From contig CAZXRA010000194.1 in assembly GCA_964643485.1 (NCBI GenBank), positions 1 to 13,628 on the forward strand: DNA of 13,628 nucleotides, given 5' to 3'. Of the stretch, positions 7,590 through 13,437 are shown piece after piece. This DNA is from Iamia sp964643485 (GTDB lineage Bacteria > Actinomycetota > Acidimicrobiia > Acidimicrobiales > Iamiaceae). The stretch's first letter is position 1. Every line of letters starts with the position of its first letter. A model generated the notes under the pieces. It searched no databases, was not told the DNA's origin, and saw only the letters and a program-made list of their open reading frames with translations. The position numbers and the translations under genes are program-made.

Positions 7590-8422
7590 CGCTCCACCTC
7601 CACGGTGGCGATGCGGGTGGCCGGGCCCCGCAGGGTCATGTGCTCCCCCACCAGGATCTCCACGTCGCCGCCCGGCATGTGGACGGTGACGGTGGGGCCG
7701 ACGAGGCCCCAGTCATGGGCGGCGCGGGCCGCGGCGGTGGCGCCCGTGCCGCAGGCCTCGGTGGCTCCGGCGCCCCGTTCCCAGATGGCCATGGTGAGGG
7801 CATCCACCTCACCCGGCGTCGGGGCGACGGCGTGGACGTTGATGCCGCCGTCGTAGCCCGCCTCCCACATCGGTCCCGCCGCCGTGGGCACCACCGCCCG
7901 CGGATCTTCGACGAGGAGCACCAGGTGGGGGTTGCCCAGGTCGAGGGACCGGGTGCGGAGGGGCTTGGCCGCCAGCTGCTCCGGGGTGAAGTCGGAACCA
8001 TCGGCCGGAAGAGGGGGACGGTCGGGATCGGGGCCGGGGCGAGCGGGGCCCATGTCGACGGAGGCGAGCACGGTGGCGGGCTCGGGACCGGGCTCGACGG
8101 CCACGGTGCGCTCGCCGCCATCGGTGGCGATCCGCAGCGCGACCCGGTCGACGCCCCGGCGGCCGGCTTCGGCCTGGGCCAGGCAGCGGATGCCGTTGCC
8201 GCTCATCTCGGCCCGGCTGCCGTCGGCGTTGTAGAGGGTCATGGCCAGGTCGACGGGCCCGTCGGTGACCCCGAGGAGCAGGCCGTCGGCCCCGATGCCA
8301 CGGTGGCGATCGCACCAGTGCCGGGCGTTCTCGGGCCCCACGTCACGCAGATCGGCCTCCGTCCCGAGCAGCACGAGGAAGTCGTTGCCGAGGCCGTGGT
8401 GCTTGGTGAGGCGGACGGTCAT
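7586..8422 (-). CDS. dapF: Diaminopimelate epimerase
   Basis: A 278-residue PLP-independent epimerase converting LL- to meso-diaminopimelate, the form used for peptidoglycan and by lysine decarboxylation. The two catalytic cysteines are Cys80 (SGNGIRC) and Cys224 (TEACGTGA), one in each of the two mirror-like domains; GLGNDF (11-16), GNPH (163-166) and ERGAGATEACGTG are the expected substrate-binding stretches. Length is normal for the family. The ATG at 8422 is preceded by GGAG at a short distance. There are 80 bases between it and miaA, enough for a separate promoter, whereas the downstream stop overlaps hflX. Confidence 0.97.
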   Translation of the reverse strand: MTVRLTKHHGLGNDFLVLLGTEADLRDVGPENARHWCDRHRGIGADGLLLGVTDGPVDLAMTLYNADGSRAEMSGNGIRCLAQAEAGRRGVDRVALRIATDGGERTVAVEPGPEPATVLASVDMGPARPGPDPDRPPLPADGSDFTPEQLAAKPLRTRSLDLGNPHLVLLVEDPRAVVPTAAGPMWEAGYDGGINVHAVAPTPGEVDALTMAIWERGAGATEACGTGATAAARAAHDWGLVGPTVTVHMPGGDVEILVGEHMTLRGPATRIATVEVER

Positions 8423-8472
8423 GGGTCTCCGGGGGCGTTCCGGTCGGGATCGGGTCGCCGACCAGTCTCGCA

Positions 8473-8487
8473 GGCCGGCGCCCGGCC
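8473..8487. other. Short GC hairpin between miaA and dapF
   Basis: GGCCGG and CCGGCC form a six-base-pair stem with a three-base loop in the 80-base gap after the miaA stop. No T run follows on the minus strand. It may be a weak attenuator, an RNA-stability element, or a chance palindrome in GC-rich DNA. Confidence 0.35.
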
Positions 8488-8502
8488 GCGGTCTCCTTTG
8501 CC

Positions 8503-9423
8503 CTAGCCGAGGGCACGATCGGCGGCGACGACGAGGGCCTCGGCCACCTCGGCCGGATCCTCCTCGGCATCCAGCCACGTGATGCGCGGGTCCCGCTCGA
8601 ACCACACCCGCTGTCGGCGGGCGAACTTGCGGGTGCGGCGCACGGCCAGGTCGACGGCCTCGTCGAGGGACAACTCGCCCCGCCGGTGAGCCAGCAGCTC
8701 CCGGTAGCCGAGGGCCTGGCCCGCGGTGCGGCTCAGGGGGTGCGGGAGGCGGAGGAGGGCGTCGACCTCGTCGAGGAACCCCGCGGCGAGCTGCTCCCGG
8801 TAGCGGGCCTCGATGCGGGCGGCCACGACGGGACGGGGCAGCCGCACCCCGAGCTGGGGGACACCGCCCGAGTGGCTCCCCAGGCCGGGGCCGTAGGACG
8901 AGAAGGGACGGCCGCTGCCCAAGGTGACCTCCAGGGCCCGGACGATGCGACGCCGGTTGTCGGGCTCCATCTTCTCGGCCGCCACCGGGTCGAGGGCGAC
9001 AAGGCGGGCGTGCAGGGCCCGGGTGTCGGGGTCGGCCTCCACCTCGGCCCGCGCCCCCGGGTACTGCCCGGGGATGGTGAGGTCGTCGACGACGGCGCGC
9101 AGGTAGAGGCCGGTGCCCCCCACCAGCACCGCCACCCGGCCCCGGGCGGCGATGGCGGCCAGGGCCTCCCGGGCCGCGGCCTGGAACGGGGCCACCGACC
9201 ACTCCTCCCACGGATCGACCACGTCGATCAGGTGGTGCGGCACCTCGGCCTGCTCCTCCGACGTGGGCTTGGCCGTGCCCACGTCCATGCCCCGGTAGAC
9301 CTGCATGGAGTCGACCGAGACCAGCTCGACGTCGGGCCGGTGGCGGGCCAGGTGGAGGGCCAGGGCCGACTTGCCCGAGGCCGTCGTCCCCACGAGGGCG
9401 ACGGCAGGCCCCGGAGTCGTCAT
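8503..9423 (-). CDS. miaA: tRNA dimethylallyltransferase
   Basis: A 306-residue enzyme that moves a dimethylallyl group from DMAPP to N6 of A37 in tRNAs reading UNN codons, the substrate step for MiaB. The P-loop is GTTASGKS (12-19), followed by VSVDSMQVYRGMDVGTAKP (35-53) with the conserved Asp38, Ser39 and Gln41, the HHLID motif near 63-67 and VGGTGLYLRA (101-110). The C-terminal TRKFARRQRVWFERD stretch contacts tRNA in known members. ATG start; no clear Shine-Dalgarno sequence. It begins 107 bases from the divergent aquaporin gene and lies at the head of the minus-strand run that continues with dapF. Confidence 0.97.
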   Translation of the reverse strand: MTTPGPAVALVGTTASGKSALALHLARHRPDVELVSVDSMQVYRGMDVGTAKPTSEEQAEVPHHLIDVVDPWEEWSVAPFQAAAREALAAIAARGRVAVLVGGTGLYLRAVVDDLTIPGQYPGARAEVEADPDTRALHARLVALDPVAAEKMEPDNRRRIVRALEVTLGSGRPFSSYGPGLGSHSGGVPQLGVRLPRPVVAARIEARYREQLAAGFLDEVDALLRLPHPLSRTAGQALGYRELLAHRRGELSLDEAVDLAVRRTRKFARRQRVWFERDPRITWLDAEEDPAEVAEALVVAADRALG

Positions 9424-9486
9424 GGCGCCATGATGCCGCCCGCTCGCCGGACGGCGCGTCCCCGAGCACGGGACAGATCAGAGCAG

Positions 9487-9524
9487 TACCTTTCGCCGCG
9501 CCTCGTCACATCCCACCCTGGAGG
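9487..9524 (+). promoter_or_regulatory. Candidate aquaporin -10 and Shine-Dalgarno sequence
   Basis: TACCTT at 9487-9492 fits TANNNT and would start RNA near 9499, giving a leader of about 32 bases. GGAGG at 9520-9524 stands six bases before the ATG and is a good ribosome-binding site. No -35 is evident. The gene must have its own promoter, since both neighbours are on the other strand. Confidence 0.45.
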
Positions 9525-9530
9525 TGGACC

Positions 9531-10247
9531 ATGCAAGTGGACCTGACCCGTCGCCTCGCCGCCGAGCTCTTCGGCACGTTCTGGTTGGTCCTCGGGGGCT
9601 GCGGCACCGCCGTGCTGGCTGCCGACGTCGTCGGTGTCCTGGGCGTGGCCCTGGCCTTCGGACTGACCGTCTTCACCGGCGCCTATGCCCTCGGCCACAT
9701 CTCGGGCGGCCACTTCAACCCCGCCGTCACCCTCGGCCACGTCGTGGCCAAGCGCTTTCCCGCCAGGGACGCCCTGCCCTACATGGCCGCCCAGGTCGTG
9801 GGGGCCATCGTCGCCGCCGCCGTGCTCCTGCTGATCGCCAACGGCCGGCCCGGCTTCGAGACCGAGGGCAACTTCCTCGCCGCCAACGGCTTCGGGTCCG
9901 AGGGCTCCCCCGCCGGCTACAGCCTCCTCGCCGGCCTGGTGGCCGAGGTGGTGCTCACCTTCGTCTTCCTCATGGTGATCCTGGGGACCACCGACACGCG
10001 GGCCCACCCCGCCCTGGCCGGGGCAGCCATCGGCCTGGCCCTCACCCTGATCCACCTCATCTCCATCCCGGTGACCAACACGTCGGTCAACCCGGCCCGC
10101 TCCATCGGGCCCGCCCTGTTCGTGCTGGACACCTGGTTCACCCAGCTCTGGCTGTTCCTCCTGGCCCCCCTGGTCGGAGCGGCCCTGGCCGGGATCGTCT
10201 ACCCCCGGCTGTTCGGCGAGGCCGCCGGCGACACCAGCGCGGCGTAG
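9531..10247 (+). CDS. aqpZ: Aquaporin (AqpZ-like water channel)
   Basis: A 238-residue MIP-family channel with the usual six helices and two half-helices. Both signature loops are intact: HFNPAVTL (NPA at 63-65) and SVNPARS (NPA at 187-189). The selectivity-filter residues expected of a water-specific channel are all present: Phe43, His175, Thr184 and Arg190, matching the E. coli AqpZ pattern rather than the glycerol facilitators, which have a glycine or smaller residue at the histidine site and an extra loop insertion. The protein should therefore pass water, not glycerol, through the inner membrane. Good GGAGG site before the ATG. It sits alone on the plus strand between miaA and miaB and ends only 22 bases from the miaB stop, so the two transcripts converge without an obvious terminator. 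Confidence 0.95.
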   Translation: MQVDLTRRLAAELFGTFWLVLGGCGTAVLAADVVGVLGVALAFGLTVFTGAYALGHISGGHFNPAVTLGHVVAKRFPARDALPYMAAQVVGAIVAAAVLLLIANGRPGFETEGNFLAANGFGSEGSPAGYSLLAGLVAEVVLTFVFLMVILGTTDTRAHPALAGAAIGLALTLIHLISIPVTNTSVNPARSIGPALFVLDTWFTQLWLFLLAPLVGAALAGIVYPRLFGEAAGDTSAA

Positions 10248-10269
10248 CCCCGCCGCCCCGTCGTCTCGG

Positions 10270-11703
10270 TCAGGCCGAGGTGACGGGGATGCGGGTGCGG
10301 TGGCGAGCCCCGGCCACCACGTCGAGCAGCTCTCCGGTGAGGTGGTGCGCGGCCGCGCCCGTGACCCGGACCTCGGCGTAGCTCCCGACCTTCAGGGGTC
10401 GCTCGGACGGGAAGTGGACCAGCTTGTTCTGGGTGGTCTTGCCCGTGAGGACGGACGGGTCCTTGCGGGACGGGCCCTCCACCGTGACCTCCTCCACCCG
10501 GCCCACGCGGGCCCGATGACGGTCGACGGCGGAACGCTCCACCACGACCCGCAGGCGCTCGAAGCGCTCGGCCACCACCTCGGCCGGCACGGCCAGGTGC
10601 GCCATCTCGGCCGCCTCGGTGCCGGGCCGGGGCGAGAAGATGAAGGTGTAGGCCGAGTCGTACGCCGCCTCGGCCGCCACCTCGAGGGTGCGGGTGAAGT
10701 CGTCGTCGGTCTCGCCCGGGAACCCCACGATGATGTCGGTGGTGACGGCCAGGTCATCGACGGCGGCCCGGGCCGCGGCCAGGCGGTCGAGGTAGCGCTC
10801 GGCCGTGTAGCCCCGGTGCATGGCGGCCAACACCCGGTCGCTGCCCGACTGGAGGGGCAGGTGGAGGTGGTTGCACACCTCGGGGGTCTCGGCCATGGCC
10901 GCGATCACCTCGGGGCGCAGATCCTTGGGGTGGGGGCTGGTGAAGCGCACCCGGCGGATGCCATCGACCGCCCCGACGGCCCGGAGCAGGTCGGCGAACA
11001 GGGGTCGGACGCGGACGTCGTCACCGCCCTGGCGGGCGGCGAGGGTGAGGTCGCGCCCGTAGGAGTTCACGTTCTGGCCCAGGAGGGTGACCTCGGTGAC
11101 GCCCTCGGCGGCCAGGGCCCGCGCCTCGTCGAGGAGGCCGGCGAAGGGCCGGCTCATCTCGGGGCCCCGGACGGCGGGCACGATGCAGAAGGCGCACGCG
11201 TTGTCGCACCCGACCTGGATGCTCACCCAGGCGGCGTGGCCCTGGTCGCGCCGCCGGGGCAGGGCCGAGGGGAACATGACCGCGTCGTCGGCCACGGCGG
11301 CATCGAGGATCTCGGTGACAGGGCCGCCCTCCCGGGCCGCCGCCACCAGGTCGGCGGCCCGGTGGACGTTGTGGGTGCCCAGCACCACGTCGACGTAGGG
11401 GGCCTTCTCCCGCACCCGGTCGCGGTCCTTCTGGGCCAGGCACCCGCCCACCACGATCTGGAGGTCGGGGCGGGCGTCCTTGCGGGACTTGAGGTGGCCC
11501 AGGGTGCCGTAGAGCTTGTTGTCGGCGTTCTCCCGGATGCAGCACGTGTTGAGGACGATGACATCGGCGTCGTCCTCACTCGTCGCCGGGGTGAGCCCGT
11601 CGGCCTCCAGCAGGCCGGCGATGCGCTCGGAGTCGTGCTCGTTCATCTGGCACCCGAAGGTGCGCACGAGGTAGCTCCGGGGGCGGTCGTCGGTCTCGGA
11701 CAT
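10270..11703 (-). CDS. miaB: tRNA-2-methylthio-N6-dimethylallyladenosine synthase
   Basis: A 477-residue radical SAM methylthiotransferase that converts i6A37 to ms2i6A37 in tRNA, the step after MiaA. The N-terminal UPF0004 domain holds the cysteines of the auxiliary 4Fe-4S cluster: Cys18 (TFGCQMN), Cys54 (NTCCIRE) and Cys88 (GGCLAQ). The radical SAM cluster motif CxxxCxxC is Cys166-Cys170-Cys173 (VGCDNACAFC). LGQNVNSYG and SGSDRVLAAMHRGY, typical of MiaB, follow, and a TRAM domain occupies roughly residues 395-465. The loop around residues 140-155 is normal in length. ATG start at 11703 has no Shine-Dalgarno sequence; a TANNNT hexamer ends nine bases upstream, so the message may be almost leaderless. 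Third gene after recA and spoVS. Confidence 0.97.
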   Translation of the reverse strand: MSETDDRPRSYLVRTFGCQMNEHDSERIAGLLEADGLTPATSEDDADVIVLNTCCIRENADNKLYGTLGHLKSRKDARPDLQIVVGGCLAQKDRDRVREKAPYVDVVLGTHNVHRAADLVAAAREGGPVTEILDAAVADDAVMFPSALPRRRDQGHAAWVSIQVGCDNACAFCIVPAVRGPEMSRPFAGLLDEARALAAEGVTEVTLLGQNVNSYGRDLTLAARQGGDDVRVRPLFADLLRAVGAVDGIRRVRFTSPHPKDLRPEVIAAMAETPEVCNHLHLPLQSGSDRVLAAMHRGYTAERYLDRLAAARAAVDDLAVTTDIIVGFPGETDDDFTRTLEVAAEAAYDSAYTFIFSPRPGTEAAEMAHLAVPAEVVAERFERLRVVVERSAVDRHRARVGRVEEVTVEGPSRKDPSVLTGKTTQNKLVHFPSERPLKVGSYAEVRVTGAAAHHLTGELLDVVAGARHRTRIPVTSA

Positions 11704-11712
11704 GGCCCGGCG

Positions 11713-11718
11713 AGTCTA
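11713..11718 (-). promoter_or_regulatory. Candidate miaB -10 element
   Basis: On the minus strand the hexamer reads TAGACT (TANNNT). It ends nine bases before the miaB ATG, just downstream of the hairpin at 11736-11762. It would give a leader of only two or three bases, in keeping with the missing Shine-Dalgarno sequence. No -35 is clear. Confidence 0.3.
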
Positions 11719-11735
11719 CGGACCGGGTCCCGAGC

Positions 11736-11762
11736 GACGCCCCCCGGCGACCAGGGGGCGTC
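11736..11762 (-). terminator. Hairpin at the end of spoVS
   Basis: GACGCCCCC and GGGGGCGTC form a perfect nine-base-pair stem around a nine-base loop. The stem takes in two bases of the spoVS stop codon. There is no T run after it, so it may be a U-less terminator, a partial terminator or a 3'-end stabiliser separating recA-spoVS RNA from miaB. Confidence 0.5.
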
Positions 11763-12093
11763 AGGCCAAGGGTGATCGGGACGGGCGGGCCGCCGAGGGC
11801 GGGACCTCGCGGTGCTCACGATCCTCGACCAGGAGCCGGAGGGCAGTGCGCTGCTCCCCGTCGATCTGGATGTCGGCGAAGGACGGGATGCAGATGATGT
11901 CGAGGCCCCCCGTGGACAGGATCCCCCGGGCGATGACCGTGGCCTTGGTGGCCTGGTTGAGGGCGCCGGCCCCGACGACCTGGATCACCACCGAGCCCGA
12001 GGTCCGGATGGCGCCGGCGATGGCCCCGGCGACGGAGTTGGGGTTCGACTTGGTCGACACCTTGAGCGTTTCGATGTCTGCGGCGTGGTGCAC
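11761..12093 (-). CDS. spoVS: SpoVS-like protein (stage V sporulation protein S family)
   Basis: A 110-residue protein whose residues 8-92 closely follow the small SpoVS family (Alba-like fold): LKVSTKSNPNSVAGAIAG, GAGALNQATKATVIARG and ICIPSFADIQIDGEQRTAL. Bacillus SpoVS is about 86 residues; this one has a short N-terminal extension and an 18-residue polar tail. In Bacillus it affects sporulation and septation, and the family is also found in non-sporulating bacteria, where the role is unclear; nucleic-acid binding is suggested by the fold. The GTG at 12093 is the only normal start between recA's stop and the conserved core. A GAAGGGGG stretch lies about 26 bases before it, too far for a normal ribosome site, so the start or mode of initiation is uncertain. 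It lies 36 bases after recA and likely shares its transcript. Confidence 0.9.
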   Translation of the reverse strand: MHHAADIETLKVSTKSNPNSVAGAIAGAIRTSGSVVIQVVGAGALNQATKATVIARGILSTGGLDIICIPSFADIQIDGEQRTALRLLVEDREHREVPPSAARPSRSPLA

Positions 12094-12129
12094 CCAGGCC
12101 TGGTTCGACGTCGGGGCCCGACCCCCTTC

Positions 12130-13179
12130 TCAGTCCTCCAGCTCGAGGCTGATGGGTTCGTCGTCGACCTCCGTCATGGCATCGTCGCCCTCGACGACCC
12201 CGATGCCCATCTCGGTGCGGATGCGCTCGGAGACCTCCACCATGATCTCGGCGTTCTCGGACAGGAAGGCCTTGGCGTTCTCCCGCCCCTGGCCGAGCTG
12301 CTCGCCCTCGTAGGTGTACCAGGCCCCCGACTTCTTGATGATGCCGAGGTCGACCCCGATGTCGAGCACCGACCCCTCGCGGCTGATGCCCTTGCCGTAC
12401 ATGATGTCGAACTCGGCCTGCTTGAACGGCGGGGCCACCTTGTTCTTGACCACCTTGACCCGGGTGCGGTTGCCCACCACCTCGACGCCGTCCTTGATCG
12501 ACTCGATGCGGCGGATGTCGAGCCGGACCGAGGAGTAGAACTTCAGGGCCCGGCCGCCCGGCGTGGTCTCGGGCGAGCCGAACATCACCCCGATCTTCTC
12601 CCGCAGCTGGTTGATGAAGATGCAGATGGTGTCGGTCTTGTTCAGGTGGCCGGTGAGCTTGCGCAGGGCCTGGGACATGAGCCGGGCCTGGAGCCCGACG
12701 TGGGTGTCGCCCATCTCCCCCTCGATCTCGGCCCGGGGGGTGAGGGCGGCCACGGAGTCGATGACCACCACGTCGAGCGCCCCGGAGCGGATGAGCATGT
12801 CGCAGATCTCCAGGGCCTGCTCCCCGGTGTCGGGCTGGGAGATGAGCATCTCGTCGATGTCGACCCCGATGGCGGCGGCGTAGATCGGATCCATGGCGTG
12901 CTCGGCGTCGATGTAGGCGCAGATGCCCCCGTTGCGCTGGGCCTCGGCCACCACGTGCATGGCCAGGGTGGACTTGCCCGAGGACTCCGGGCCGAAGATC
13001 TCGACGATCCGGCCGCGGGGCAGGCCCCCGATGCCGAGGGCGAGGTCGACGGCCAGGGCGCCGGTGGGGATCGACCCGATGGCCATCGAGCCCTTCTCGC
13101 CCATCTTCATGACCGAGCCCTTGCCGAACTGCTTCTCGATGCTGCCCAGGGCCATGTCGAGCGACTTGAGGCGATCCAT
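12130..13179 (-). CDS. recA: Recombinase RecA
   Basis: A 349-residue RecA, which forms filaments on single-stranded DNA, pairs homologous strands and triggers LexA self-cleavage. Seen: N-terminal QFGKGSVMKMG, Walker A GPESSGKST (63-71), the AEHAMDP stretch with the catalytic glutamate, Walker B VVVIDS ending at Asp141, loop L1 near EGEMGDTHVG, loop L2 in MFGSPETTPGGRALKFYSS, and an acidic C-terminal tail ending DDEPISLELED. Length is normal and no intein interrupts it. ATG at 13179 with AAAGGA eight bases upstream. The leader and promoter region to 13437 carries a LexA box, two candidate promoters and two hairpins, described separately. Downstream are spoVS and miaB; recX, the usual partner, is not in this window. 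Confidence 0.98.
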   Translation of the reverse strand: MDRLKSLDMALGSIEKQFGKGSVMKMGEKGSMAIGSIPTGALAVDLALGIGGLPRGRIVEIFGPESSGKSTLAMHVVAEAQRNGGICAYIDAEHAMDPIYAAAIGVDIDEMLISQPDTGEQALEICDMLIRSGALDVVVIDSVAALTPRAEIEGEMGDTHVGLQARLMSQALRKLTGHLNKTDTICIFINQLREKIGVMFGSPETTPGGRALKFYSSVRLDIRRIESIKDGVEVVGNRTRVKVVKNKVAPPFKQAEFDIMYGKGISREGSVLDIGVDLGIIKKSGAWYTYEGEQLGQGRENAKAFLSENAEIMVEVSERIRTEMGIGVVEGDDAMTEVDDEPISLELED

Positions 13180-13187
13180 GTGCGTGG

Positions 13188-13193
13188 TCCTTT
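13188..13193 (-). promoter_or_regulatory. recA Shine-Dalgarno sequence
   Basis: AAAGGA on the minus strand, eight bases before the recA ATG, fixes that start. The foot of the nearer leader hairpin (13201) is seven bases upstream of it. Confidence 0.75.
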
Positions 13194-13200
13194 CGGGGAC

Positions 13201-13220
13201 GGAGCCCCAGCGGGGGCCCC
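13201..13220 (-). other. recA leader hairpin next to the ribosome-binding site
   Basis: On the transcript GGGGCCCC (13220-13213) and GGGGCUCC (13208-13201) pair over eight bases, with one G-U pair, around a CGCU loop. It stands just upstream of the Shine-Dalgarno sequence and would lie in transcripts from both candidate promoters. Confidence 0.55.
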
Positions 13221-13233
13221 TTGCGATTTCCGA

Positions 13234-13249
13234 CTGCGGAGCGCCGCAG
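13234..13249 (-). other. Second recA leader hairpin
   Basis: CTGCGG and CCGCAG pair perfectly over six bases around a four-base loop (CGCT on the transcript). It lies 13 bases from the other leader hairpin and has the same loop sequence. Confidence 0.5.
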
Positions 13250-13263
13250 CGAGCGATGGACAG

Positions 13264-13286
13264 ACCCTAAGTAAGGGGTGTGACAG
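13264..13286 (-). promoter_or_regulatory. Proximal recA promoter, RecA-NDp/PafBC-like
   Basis: Read on the minus strand, CTGTCACAC (13286-13278) is followed by exactly eight bases and then TAGGGT (13269-13264). The mycobacterial LexA-independent DNA-damage promoter has the form tTGTCRgtg, eight bases, TANNNT. The TGTCR core, spacing and -10 agree; the trailing gtg does not. RNA would begin near 13257 with a leader of about 78 bases. Whether this organism has PafBC cannot be seen here. Confidence 0.55.
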
Positions 13287-13368
13287 TGGCCCCGAAGAGG
13301 CCTCGATCAGGGGCGGGGGGCGGGGTCGGCTGACGTGTGTGACGGGGAGGCCGGGGGGGAATGACAGG

Positions 13369-13397
13369 AGGGTAGTTTCGAACGAGCGTTCGGTCAA
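13369..13397 (-). promoter_or_regulatory. Distal recA promoter overlapping the LexA box
   Basis: TTGACC (13397-13392) and TACCCT (13374-13369) are separated by exactly 17 bases on the minus strand, a textbook arrangement. The LexA box overlaps the last bases of the -35 and fills most of the spacer, so LexA would block polymerase. RNA would begin near 13362, giving a leader of about 180 bases. Confidence 0.75.
13378..13393. promoter_or_regulatory. SOS box (LexA operator) of recA
   Basis: TCGAAC, four bases, GTTCGG. This agrees with the Gram-positive/actinobacterial LexA consensus TCGAACnnnnGTTCGA at all but the last base. Its place between -35 and -10 of a recA promoter makes chance unlikely. 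Confidence 0.88.
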
Positions 13398-13437
13398 GGA
13401 TCCTCTGTTCTCCCGCTCCTCGCCCTGGACCTGACCG

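Noticed and set aside
11761..12093. The small gene after recA as a RecX.
   Set aside because: Its sequence has the SpoVS signature stretches throughout and none of the helical repeats of RecX.
11761..12093. spoVS as evidence that the organism forms endospores.
   Set aside because: The family is widespread in non-sporulating bacteria and no other sporulation gene is present.
12094..12132. A possible RecA-SpoVS fusion by reading through the recA TGA, since the two genes are in the same frame.
   Set aside because: There is a one-in-three chance of sharing a frame, the RecA C-terminus is a normal acidic tail, and no read-through context is evident.
12130..13179. An intein in recA, as in some mycobacteria.
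   Set aside because: The reading frame is a normal 349 residues with all motifs in sequence.
11812..13434. A long plus-strand open frame antisense to spoVS and recA.
   Set aside because: It mirrors recA and spoVS codons and gives a low-complexity His/Gly/Leu-rich product; no independent evidence for it.
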